Program-made: the position numbers and the translations under genes
The notes under the pieces: generated by a model
Seen by the model: the letters and a program-made list of their open reading frames with translations, nothing else
What the model was told of the DNA's origin: nothing
The model's database searches: none
In this document: positions 1 to 12,500 of the stretch, in pieces
Layout: each line of letters begins with the position of its first letter
Numbering within the stretch: the stretch's first letter is position 1
NCBI GenBank assembly: GCA_037349105.1
Contig: JAYJMM010000038.1
Location: forward strand, 1 to 64,000
Length of the DNA stretch: 64,000 nt
Origin: Limnomonas spitsbergensis
Taxonomy: Eukaryota > Chlorophyta > Chlorophyceae > Chlamydomonadales
Direction: 5' to 3'

Positions 1-3000
1 CCTTCACCACCCCCCACCTTGACCACCCCCCACCTTGACCCCCCCCACCTTGACCCCCCCCCCCCACCTTGACCACCCCCCACCTTCACCACCCTCCCAC
101 CTTGACCCCCCCCCCCCCCCCATTTGACCACCCCCCACCTTGACCACCCCCACCTTGACCCCCCCCCCCACCTTGACCCCCACCCACCTTCACCCCCCCA
201 CCTTGACCCCCCCCCACCTTGACCCCCCCCACCTTCACCCCCCCACCTTGACCACCCCCCACCTTGACCACCCCCCACCTTGACCACCCCCCACCTTGAC
301 CCCCCCCCACCTTCACCCCCCCACCTTGACCACCCCCCACCTTGACCCCCCCCCCACCTTCACCCCCCACTTTGACCACCCCCCACCTTGACCACCCCCC
401 ACCTCGACCCCCCCCCACCTTGACCCCCCCACCTTCACCCCCCACATTGACCCCCCCCCCCCCCCACCCTGACCACACCCCACCTTGACCCCCCCCACCT
501 TGACCCCCCCAACCTTCACCACCCCCCACCTTGACCACCCCCCACCTTGACCCCCCCACCTTCACCCCCCACCTTGACCCCCCCCCACCTTGACCACACC
601 CCACCTTGACCCCCCCCACCTTGACCCCCCCCAACCTTCACCACCCCCCACCTTGACCACCCCCCACCTTGACCCCCCCCACCTTGACCCCCCCCCCCCA
701 CCTTGACCACCCCCCACCTTCACCACCCTCCCACCTTGACCCCCCCCCCCCCCCCACCTTGACCACCCCCCACCTTGACCACCCCCACCTTGACTCCCCC
801 CCACCTTGACCCCCACCCACCTTTACCCCCCCACCTTGACCCCCCCCCACCTTGACCCCCCCCCACCTTCACCCCCCCACCTTGACCACCCCCCACCTTG
901 ACCACCCCCCACCTTGACCACCCCCCACCTTGACCCCCCCCCACCTTGACCCCCCCCACCTTCACCCCCCCACCTTGACCACCCCCCACCTTGACCCCCC
1001 CCCACCTTCACCCCCCACCTTGACCACCCCCCACCTTGACCACCCCCCACCTTGACCACCCCCCACTTTGACCCCCCCCCACCTTCACCCCCCCACCTTC
1101 ACCCCCCACCTTGACCCCCCCCCCCCACCTTGACCCCCCCCCACCTTGACCACCCCCCACCTTGACCCCCCCCCACCTTCACCCCCCCACCTTGACCCCC
1201 CCCCACCTTGACCCCCCCCCACCTTGACCCCCCCCACCTTGACCCCCCCCCACCTTGACCCCCCCCCACCTTGACCCCCCCCCACCTTCACCCCCCCACC
1301 TTCACCCCCCACCTTGACCCCCCCCCACCTTGACCCCCCCCCACCTTCACCCCCCCACCTTGACCACCCCCCACCTTGACCCCCCCCCACCTTGACCCCC
1401 CCCCACCTTGACCCCCCCCCACCTTGACCCCCCCCCACCTTGACCCCCACCCACCTTCACCCCCCCACCTTGACCCCCCCCCACCTTGACCCCCCCCACC
1501 TTCACCCCCCCACCTTGACCACCCCCCACCTTGACCACCCCCCACCTTGACCACCCCCCACCTTGACCCCCCCCCACCTTCACCCCCCACGTTGACCGCC
1601 CCCCTACCTTGACCCCCCCCCACCTTGACCCCCCCCCACCTTAACCCCCCCCACCTTGACCCCCCCCCACCTTGACCACCCCCCCCCCACCTTGACCCCC
1701 CCCCACCTTGACCACCCCCCACCTTGACCCCCCCCCACCTTGACCCCCCCCCACCTTGACCACCCCTCCACCTTGACCCCCCCCCACCTTGACCCCCCCC
1801 CCCACCTTGACCACCCCCCACCTTGACCACACCCACCTTGACCCCCCCCACCTTGACCCCCCCCCACCTTGACCCCCCCCCACCTTGACCCCCCCCACCT
1901 TGACCCCCCCCCCACCTTGACCCCCCCCACCTTGACCACCCCTCCACCTTGACCCCCCCCCCCCACCTTGACCCCCCCCCCCACCTTGACCCCCCCCACC
2001 TTGACCCCCCCCCCCCCCATCTTGACCCCCCCCCCACCTTGACCCCCCCCACCTTGACCCCCCCCACCTTGACCCCCCCACCTTGACCACCCCCCACCTT
2101 GACTCCCCCCACCTTGACCACCCCCCACCTTGACCCCCCCCCACCTTGACCCCCCCCACCTTGACCCCCCCCCACCTTGACCCCCCCCCCCACCTTGACC
2201 CCCCCACCTTGACCCCCCCCCACCTTGACCACCCCCCACCTTGACCCCCCCCCCCACCTTGACCACCCCCCACCTTGACCCCCCCCCACCTTGACCCCCC
2301 CCCCACCTTGACCCCCCCCCCACCTTGACCCCCCCCACCTTGACCCCCCCACCTTGACCCCCACCCACCTTGACCCCCACCCCACCTTGACCCCCCCCCA
2401 CCTTGACCCCCCCCACCTTGACCCCCCCCACCTTGACCCCCCCACCTTGACCCCCCCCCACCTTGACCCCCCCCCACCTTGACCCCCCCCCCCCCCACCT
2501 TGACCCCCCCCAACCTTGACCCCCCCACCTTGACCCCCCCCCCCCACCTTGACCCCCCCCCACCTTGACCCCCCCACCTTGACCCCCCCCACCTTGACCC
2601 CCCCCCCCACCTTGACCACCCCCCACCTTCACCACCCCCCAACTTGACCCCCCCCCCCCACCTTGACCCCCCCCCCACCTTGACCCCCCCCACCTTGACC
2701 ACCCCCCACCTTGACCACCCCCCACCTTGACCCCCCCCACCTTGACCCCCCCCCCCACCTTGACCCCCCCCACCTTGACCCCCCCCACCTTGACCCCCCC
2801 AACCTTGACCCCCCCCACCTTGACCCCCCCACCTTGACCCCCCCCCACCTTGACCCCCCCCACCTTGACACCCCCCCCACCTTGACCCCCCCCCCACCTT
2901 GACCCCCCCCACCATGACCCCCCCCACCTTGACCCCCCCCCACCTTGACCCCCCCCACCTTGACCCCCCCACCTTGACCACCCCCCACCTTGACCCCCCC

Positions 3001-6000
3001 CCCACCTTGACCCCCCCCCCCCCCCCCCCCCCACCTTGACCCCCCCCCACCTTGACCCCCCCCCCACCTTGACCCCCCCCCCCACCTTCACCACCCCCCA
3101 CCTTGACCCCCCCCCCCCCCCCCACCTTCACCCCCCCACCTTGACCCCCCCCCACCTTCACCCCCCCCCCACCTTCACCCCCCCCCCCCACCTTCACCCC
3201 CCCACCTTGACCCCCCCCCACCTTGACTCCCCCCCACCTTCACCACCCCCCACCTTCACCCCCCCCCCACCTTCACCACCCCCCACCTTGACCTCCCCCA
3301 CCTTGACCCCCCCCCACCTTGACCCCCCCCCCACCTTGACCCCCCCCCACCTTGACCCCCCCACCTTTACCCCCCACCTTGACCCCCCACCTTGACCCCC
3401 CCCCCACCTTGACCCCCCCCCACCTTGACCCCCCCCCCCACCTTGACCCCCCCCCACCTTGACCACCCCCCACCTTCACCCCCCCCCCCCCACCTTGACC
3501 CCCCCCACCTTGACCCCCCCCATCTTGACCCCCCCCCACCTTGACCCCCCCCCACCTTGACCCCCCCCCCACCTTCACCACCCCCCACCTTGACCCCCCC
3601 CCCCACCTTGACCCCCCCCACCTTGACCCCCCCCCACCTTGACCACCCCCCACCTTGACCCCCCCCCACCTTGACCACCCCCACCTTCACCACCCCCCCC
3701 TTCACCACCCCACAACTTCACTACCCCCCACCTTGACCCCCCCCCCACCTTGACCCCCCCCCCCCCCCCCACCTTGACCCCCCCCCACCTTGACCCCCCC
3801 CCACCTTGACCTCCACCCACCTTGACCCCCCCCCACCTTGACCACCCCCCACCTTGACCCCCCCCCCCCCACCTTGAACCCCCCCCCACCTTGACCACCC
3901 CCAACCTTCACCACCCCCACCTTGACCACCCCCCACCTTGACCCCCCCCACCTTGACCCCCCCCCCCCACCTTGACCACCCCCCACCTTGACCCCCCCCC
4001 ACCTTGACCCCCCCCCACCTTGACCCCCCCCCCCCCACCTTGACCCCCCCCCACCTTCACCCCCCCCCCACCTTGACCACCCCCCACCTTGACCCCCCCC
4101 ACCTTGACCCCCCCCACCTTGACCCCCCCCCACCTTGACCCCCCCCCCCCACCTTGACCACCCCCCACCTTGACCACCCCCCACCTTGACCACCCCCCAC
4201 CTTCACCACCCCCCACCTTGACCACCCCCCACCTTCACCACCCCCCACCTTGACCCCCCCCCCCCCCCCCCCCCACCTTGACCCCCCCCCACTTTGACCC
4301 CCCACCTTGACCCCCCCCCCCCCCCCCACCTTGACCCCCCCACCTTGACCCCCCCCACCTTGACCCCCCCCCACCTTGACCCCCCCCCACCTTGACCGCC
4401 CCCCCCACCTTGACCACCCCCCACCTTGACCACCCCCCACCTTGACCCCCCCCCCACCTTGACCCCCCCCACCTTGACCACCCCCCACCTTGACCCCCCC
4501 CCCACCTTGACCCCCCCCCACCTTGACCCCCCCCCCCACCTTGACCCCCCCCCCCCCCCCCCCACCTTGACCACCCCCCACCTTCACCCCCCCCCACCTT
4601 GACCCCCCCCCACCTTGACCCCCCCCATCTTGACCCCCCCCACCTTGACCCCCCCCCCCCACCTTCACCCCCCCACCTTGACCACCCCCCACCTTGACCA
4701 CCCCCCACCTTGACCACCCCCCACCTTGACCCCCCCCCACCCCCCCCACCTTGACCACCCCCCACCTTCACCCCCCCCCCACCTTGACCCCCCCCCACCT
4801 TGACCCCCCCCATCTTGACCCCCCCCCACCTTCACCCCCCCCCCACCTTGACCCCCCCCCCCACCTTCACCCCCCCCCACCTTCACCCCCCCCCCCACCT
4901 TGACCACCCCCCACCTTGACCCCCCCCAACCTTCACCACCCCCCACCTTGACCACCCCCCACCTTGACCCCCCCCACCTTGACCCCCCCCCCCCACCTTG
5001 ACCACCCCCCACCTTCACCACCCTCCCACCTTGACCCCCCCCCCCCCCCCCACCTTGACCACCCCCCACCTTGACCACCCCCACCTTGACCCCCCCCCCC
5101 ACCTTGACCCCCACCCACCTTCACCCCCCCACCTTGACCCCCCCCCACCTTGACCCCCCCCACCTTCACCCCCCCACCTTGACCACCCCCCACCTTGACC
5201 ACCCCCCACCTTGACCACCCCCCACCTTGACCCCCCCCCACCTTCACCCCCCCACCTTGACCACCCCCCACCTTGACCCCCCCCCCACCTTCACCCCCCA
5301 CCTTGACCACCCCCCACCTTGACCACCCCCCACCTCGACCCCCCCCCACCTTGACCCCCCCACCTTCACCCCCCACATTGACCCCCCCCCCCCCCACCCT
5401 GACCACACCCCACCTTGACCCCCCCCACCTTGACCCCCCCCAACCTTCACCACCCCCCACCTTGACCACCCCCCACCTTGACCCCCCCACCTTCACCCCC
5501 CACCTTGACCCCCCCCCCCCCCCCCCACCTTGACCCCCCCCCACCTTGACCACACCCCACCTTGACCCCCCCCACCTTGACCCCCCCCAACCTTCACCAC
5601 CCCCCACCTTGACCACCCCCCACCTTGACCCCCCCCACCTTGACCCCCCCCCCCCCCACCTTGACCACCCCCCACCTTCACCACCCTCCCACCTTGACCC
5701 CCCCCCCCCCCCCACCTTGACCACCCCCCACCTTGACCACCCCCACCTTGACTCCCCCCCACCTTGACCCCCACCCACCTTTACCCCCCCACCTTGACCC
5801 CCCCCCACCTTGACCCCCCCCCACCTTCACCCCCCCACCTTGACCACCCCCCACCTTGACCACCCCCCACCTTGACCACCCCCCACCTTGACCCCCCCCC
5901 ACCTTGACCCCCCCCACCTTCACCCCCCCACCTTGACCACCCCCCACCTTGACCCCCCCCCACCTTCACCCCCCCACCTTGACCACCCCCCACCTTGACC

Positions 6001-6459
6001 ACCCCCCACCTTGACCACCCCCCACTTTGACCCCCCCCCACCTTCACCCCCCCACCTTCACCCCCCACCTTGACCCCCCCCCCCCACCTTGACCCCCCCC
6101 CACCTTGACCACCCCCCACCTTGACCCCCCCCCACCTTCACCCCCCACCTTGACCCCCCCCCACCTTGACCCCCCCCCACCTTGACCCCCCCCACCTTGA
6201 CCCCCCCCCACCTTGACCCCCCCCCACCTTGACCCCCCCCCACCTTCACCCCCCCACCTTCACCCCCCACCTTGACCCCCCCCCACCTTGACCCCCCCCC
6301 ACCTTCACCCCCCCACCTTGACCACCCCCCACCTTGACCCCCCCCCCACCTTGACCCCCCCCCACCTTGACCCCCCCCCACCTTGACCCCCCCCCACCTT
6401 GCCCCCCCCCCACCTTGACCCCCCCCCACCTTGACCCCCCCCCCACCTTGACCCCCCAC
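1..6459. repeat. 14-16 bp C-rich minisatellite filling the intron after exon 16
   Basis: About 6.4 kb of a C-run followed by ACCTTGAC or ACCTTCAC, well over 400 copies with C-run lengths of 5 to 20. On the minus (gene) strand each unit reads TCAAG-GTGGGGG, which is the exon-16 3' end and 5' splice site (ATCAAG|GTGGGG at 6460/6459). The array starts exactly at that donor and runs off the left edge, so the intron is at least 6459 bp. The pre-mRNA strand is extremely G-run rich and should be quadruplex-prone. Long Gly/Val/Gln- or Pro/His/Leu-rich frames here are repeat read-through. Confidence 0.95.
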
Positions 6460-6516
6460 CTTGATTTTGACCTCGGCGTCGAAACGGGTGTTGTGATACT
6501 CGGTGATGTTCTTCCT
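6460..6516 (-). CDS. SMP/C2 gene exon 16 (C2B)
   Basis: Nineteen codons, residues 686-704: RKNITEYHNTRFDAEVKIK, the K..t...hN..F...v.ik strand pair of a C2 domain. Acceptor CACGGCGCAG|AGG, donor ATCAAG|GTGGGG, phase 0. The next exon lies beyond the left edge. Confidence 0.82.
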
Positions 6517-9500
6517 CTGCGCCGTGCCAAGGGAGACAGCGGAGGGGGGAGGGGGGGGGTCTTAAGATTGGTGATCACGTGAGGTTGCTCCGGAACCAAC
6601 ATGTGTATAAAGAGGGACGGAGGGGGGCAGGGAAGTGTCCGTGGCATGAACTCTTAACCCTAAACCCTTAACCCTAGACTTGGAGGTGTCCGTGGCAGGA
6701 ACTCTAAACCCTAAACCAGGAAGTGTCTGTGGCAGGGACCCTAAACCCTTAACCAGGAAGTGTCAGTGGCAGGAACTCTAAACCCTAAACCAGGAAGTGT
6801 CTGTGGCAGGGACCCTAAACCCTTGACCAGGAAGTGCCCGTGGCAGGAACTCTTAACCCTAAACCCTAAACTAGGAAGAAGTGTCCATGGCAGGGATTTG
6901 GCGACCCAAGGGGAGAGGGATGCTGCCTCAGGGCAAAATCACGCAGCCTCGTTGCTTATGAAGCAAGAATGGGGCCCAAGGCATATTTCAACAATGGGGC
7001 CCAAGGCATATTTCAACAATGGGGCCCAAGGCATAGTTCAACAATGGGGCCCAAGGCATATTTCAACTGCAAATGAGGGCACATCGATTGTGGGCGGCGC
7101 ATGATAGGGATGTTTCTGGATCTGACAAGAAACTCGTAGCACCAACAAAGGATAGCAACTACGAAAGCGTAGGAACAACAGCATAGCGAAATACGTATTA
7201 ATGGCGTGCTGCTGTGGTGAGCAGGTAGCTGTTTGGACGTAACATGAACTGTGGGTTTAGGGTTTAGGGTTAAGGATGACCCTAAACCCTAACATAACCT
7301 CGGTAACTGTGGCGTTGTCGTTAAGGCGTGAAATACACAAATGATAAACGATAATAATTGATAAACGATTATAAATGATAAACATTAATAAATGATAAAC
7401 AATGACACACGAGCCTCAGGCAGCCGTCCCCTGTAATGGGCACTGATTTGCATGTGAGCAATGGAAGGACCCATAAGGGGGCAAAAGATGTCGAGGGCTA
7501 GTGTGAGAGGCAAGAACAAAAAATAGCGGGACTGCAATAGGCCTGGAACAACATCATATCATACGCCCCTCTAGCGCAAACACTTGGTCCCAGCCTGCCC
7601 CCCGAGGCAACATAAGTCCTGAGCCCTACACCCTAAATCCCACCTCTTCATCTTCAGCCCTACACCCTACACCATCAAACACTCCTACTGCAAACACGTG
7701 GTCCCTCCGATCCTCCGCCGTTGCAAGCTCGGTGACAAACTCGCTGTGTCCCATTAACCCAAGCCCTACACCTGCACCCTGCACCCAAACCTTACTGCCA
7801 AGATCCGGCTCAGTGGTCTTACACTGATTAGCAGGCCACCCTATCGTCTGCGGTTCGAATCCTGCCAAAGTTCATTTACCGTATTCCAGGTGTTGGCGAG
7901 GAAACGTCTGGCACTTCGTTAAAAGTGCTCCGCAGAATGTCGTGAGCGGGCTTTCCTACTAACTTGAATAGTGCTGTTGTGGGTCGTGCGGTTCTCGCGC
8001 CTCCTGCTTCGGCGGCGGAGGAGTCTTTCTTCCTTGCAAAGACGTGGTCCCTGTCTGAACCCTAAGTCCTGAACACTAAACCAGGAATCTTAAACGCTGG
8101 GCCCTAAAGCCTAAACCCTACACCATCAAATGTCCCTAACACAATCACACATGGACTTTGCCTGCCCCTGAGACAGCATATGTGCAGAGCCCTAAACCCT
8201 GACCCCTACACCCCGAACTCTTCACCCCAAGCCCTACACCCTACACCATGACTTTCCTTCCGCTTGGGCGTGGTCCCTGATAGCCCCCAAGTCCTGAGCC
8301 CTGCACCAAGAAGCCTAAGCCCTCACCTCTAAACCCTACACCATTAAATGCCCCTACCGAAAACACGTGATCCCTCCCGCCTTCGCCATTGCTAGGTCGG
8401 GGACAAACTCGCTGAGTCCTGTTCACCCTAAGCCCTACACCTGCAACCTAAACAATAATACCCCTACTACAATCACAAATGCCCCTACACCCTCAGCTCA
8501 ATCCCCCCTACTACAATCACAAATGCCCCTACACCCTCAGCTCAATCCCCCCTACTACAATCACAAATGCCCCTACACCCTCAGCTCAATCCCCCCTACT
8601 ACAATCACAAATGCCCCTACACCCTCAGCTCAATCCCCCCTACTACAATCACAAATGCCCCTACACCCTCAGCTCAATCCCCCCTACTACAATCACAAAT
8701 GCCCCTACACCCTCAGCTCAATCCCCCCTACTACAATCACAAATGCCCCTACACCCTCAGCTCAACCCCCCCTACTACAATCACAAATGCCCCTACACCC
8801 TCAGCTCAACCCCCCCTACTACAATCACAAATGCCCCTACACCCTCAGCTCAATCCCCCCTACTACAATCACAAATGCCCCTACACCCTCAGCTCAATCC
8901 CCCCTACTACAATCACAAATGCCCCTACACCCTCAGGCCTCAGCTCAACCCCCCTACCGAAAACACGTGGTCCTTCCGGTCCTTCGCCATTGCTGGGTCG
9001 GTGACAAACTCGCTGTGTCCCGTGCACTTGAAGGAGCAGAACACCGTGATGGAGTCCTTCTTACCACTGAGATGGGAGCAGTTGATGACCTGCAGGTGGG
9101 AAAGGGGGGGGGGGCATGATCTCCCGAGTCTTCAGGAAGGGGAGACGTTGTAGCTGAATTGTATCTAAAATGTAGCTGATTTGTAGCTGAAGCACCCATG
9201 ATTCACTTTTAACCCTAGCCCGCGCACTTGCAGGAGCAGAACACCGTGATGAACAAAACATCACAGTCCTTCCTGTGACTGAGCTGGAACTTGTTGACCT
9301 GCAGGTGCAGTGTGGGAGTACATGCTGACCCGAGTCCGCTGTCAAAGGGAGAAATTACTGGCTCAACCCAAAACCCTAATTGGCATCGACATGGCTCATT
9401 GGGCTTTTTACTTGTGCTAGGTAATGGCCTCAGGGTTTCACCAGGATAAAGCTGTTAGGCTTTTAGGGTTAAGGGTTTAGGGTTCAGGGTCTAAGCCACA

Positions 9501-12500
9501 ACCATGTTTACCTGGAGATGAGGATGCCCAACACGGCATTGGCTTGGCTCAGTGGGATTTCGCTCTTTTAGGTATATGTCACAGGGTTACACGTGGATGC
9601 CTTATGGTTTAAGCCAGCCCTGATGGCAGTTGAAGCTGCCAGGGTTTGAGCCAGCCCTGAAGGCAGTTGAAGCTGCCAGGGTTTAAGCCAGCCCTGATGG
9701 CAGTTGAAGCTGTTAGGGTTAAGCCAGCCCTGATGACAGTTGAAGCTGTTAGGGTTTAAGCCAGCCCTGATGACAGTTGAAGCTGTTAGGGTTAAGCCAG
9801 CCCTGATGACAGTTGAAGCTGTTAGGGTTTAAGCCAGCCCTGATGACAGTTGAAGCTGTTAGGGTTTAAGCCAGCCCTGATGACAGTTGAAGCTGTTAGG
9901 GTTTAAGCCAGCCCTGATGGCAGTTGAAGCTGTTAGGGTTAAGCCAGCCCTGATGACAGTTGAAGCTGTTAGGGTTTAAGCCAGCCCTGATGACAGTTGA
10001 AGCTGTCAGGGTGTGAGCCAGCCCTGAGGGCAGTTGAAGCTGCCAGGGTTTAAGCCAGCCCTGATGGCAGTTGAAGCTGCTAGGGTTGAAGCCAGCCCTG
10101 ATGACAGTTGAAGCTGTTAGGGTTTAAGCCAGCCCGGATGGCAGTTGAAGCTGTTAGGGTTTAAGCCAGCCCTGACGGCAGTTGAAGCTGTCAGGGTTTG
10201 AGCCAGCCCTGAAGGCAGTTGAAGCTGCCAGGGTTTAAGCTAGCCTTGATGGCAGTTGAAGCTGCTAGGGTTGAAGCCAGCCCTGATGACAGTTGTAGCT
10301 GTTAGGGTTTAAGCCAGCCCTGACGGCAGTTGAAGCTGTCAGGGTTAAAGCCAGCCCTGACAGTAGTTGAAGCTGTTAGGGTTTAAGACAGCCCGGATGG
10401 CAGTTAAAGCGGTTACAGTTTAAGCCAGCCTTATTCACCTGGACGATGAGGATGCCCAGCTTGGCCTCGACGGTCTCGTTGTTGGTCATGCTGCCAAACG
10501 AGCGGTAGGTCATGCACAGCTCGATCCTGCCACACCCCTTGCCCTACAGATCCAGATCCAGATCCAGATCCAGATCCGGCAGGCAGGTAGGGTGGGGGGG
10601 GGTCATGGGTGAGGTTCAGTGTGCGAGTCATGCTGCTGAATGGGGGTTAGATCAGGCACAGCTGGATCCCTGCCATATCCCTTGCCCTTCAGACTCGGAT
10701 CCAGGTCGTGATCTAGATCCAGCAGGCAGGTGAGGGGTGAGAGTCATGCTGCTGAATGAGCGGTGGGGCAGACACAGCTGGATCCTGCCATATCCCTCGC
10801 CCTTCAGACTCGGATCCAGGTCGTGATCTAGATCCAGCAGGCAAGTAGGGGGTGAGAGTCAAGCTGTCCAATGGGCGGTAGGGCAGGCGCAGCTGGGTCC
10901 TGCCATATCCCTTGCCCTGCAGACTCAGATCCAGGTCGTGATCTAGATCCAGCAGGCAGGTAGGGGGTGAGAGTCAAGCTGTCCAATGGGCGGTAGGGCA
11001 GGCGCAGCTGGGTCCTGCCATATCCCTTGCCCTGCAGACTCAGATCCAGGTCGTGATCTAGATCCAGCAGGCAGGTAGGGGGTGAGAGTCAAGCTGTCCA
11101 ATGGGCGGTAGGGCAGGCGCAGCTGGGTCCTGCCATATCCCTTGCCCTGCAGACTCAGATCTAGGTCAAGATCTACATCCAGCAGGCAGGTGAGGGGTGG
11201 GAGTCATGCTGCCAAACGAGCGGTAGGGCAGGCGCAGCTGGGTCCTGCCATATCCCTTGCCCTGCAGACTCAGATCTAGGTCAAGATCTACATCCAGCAG
11301 GCAGGTGAGGGGTGGGAGTCATGCTGCCAAACGAGCGGTAGGGCAGGCGCAGCTGGGTCCTGCCATATCCCTTGCCCTGCAGACTCAGATCTAGGTCAAG
11401 ATCTACATCCAGCAGGCAGGTGAGGGGTGGGAGTCATGCTGCCAAACGAGCGGTAGGGCAGGCGCAGCTGGGTCCTGCCATATCCCTTGCCCTGCAGACT
11501 CAGATCTAGGTCAAGATTTACATCCAGCAGGCAGGTGAGGGGTGGGAGTCATGCTGCCAAACGAGCGGTAGGGCAGGCGCAGCTGGGTCCTGCCATATCC
11601 CTTGCCCTGCAGACTCAGATCTAGGTCAAGATCTACATCCAGCAGGCAGGTGAGGGGTGAGAGTCAAGCTGTCCAATGGGCGGTAGGGCAGGCGCAGCTG
11701 GGTCCTGCCATATCCCTTGCCCTGCAGACTCAGATCTAGGTCAAGATTTACATCCAGCAGGCAGGTGAGGGGTGGGAGTCATGCTGCCAAACGAGCGGTA
11801 GGGCAGGCGCAGCTGGGTCCTGCCATATCCCTTGCCCTGCAGACTCAGATCTAGGTCAAGATCTACATCCAGCAGGCAGGTGAGGGGTGGGAGTCATGCT
11901 GCCAAACGAGCAGTAGGGCAGGCGCAGCTGGGTCCTGCCATATTGCTCGCCCTGCAGACTCAGATCTAGGTCAAGATCTACATCCAGCAGGCAGGTGAGG
12001 GGTGGGAGTCATGCTGCCAAACGAGCAGTAGGGCAGGCGCAGCTGGGTCCTGCCATATTGCTCGCCCTGCAGACTCAGATCCAGGCCAAGATCTAGAACT
12101 AGATCCAGCAGGCAGTTGGGGGATGAGAGTCGTACTGTCAAATGAGCAGTAGGGCAAGCGCAGCTGGCTCCTGCCAGATCCCTTGCCCTGCAGACTCAGA
12201 TCCAGGTACAGATCTAGATCCAGATCCAGCAGGCAGGTGTCGGGTGGGAGTCATGAGCAATGCAGATCCAGATCTAGATCAGGCAGGTGTAGTCAAGGTT
12301 GGGCGTGGGGTGGCGTCATGTAGATCCAGATGTAGATCCAGGTAAAGATCCAGATGCAGATCCAGCAGGCTGGAAGGGCGCAGATGAGGTGAAGGGTGGG
12401 AGGAGGGGGGAGGCAAGCGTAGCTGCCGAACTATACACAATTGAATTGGGTGTATCGTCCACAGCTTTGTGTCAGCACGGAAATTAAAGAGCTGGATTTA

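Noticed and set aside
1..6460. Glycine-rich VKVGGGQGG proteins
   Set aside because: Frames of a variable-length C-run minisatellite; every frame is open, with no conserved start or unique end.
7800..7872. Functional tRNA gene
   Set aside because: B-box matches, but the acceptor and T stems do not pair.
6640..8450. A chromosome end (true telomere)
   Set aside because: CCCTAAA motifs are short, scattered, in both orientations and flanked by exons of the same gene on both sides.
9220..9304. True exon 15
   Set aside because: Hits TAG after 27 codons and lacks the C-terminal half; 8958-9089 is complete and in phase.
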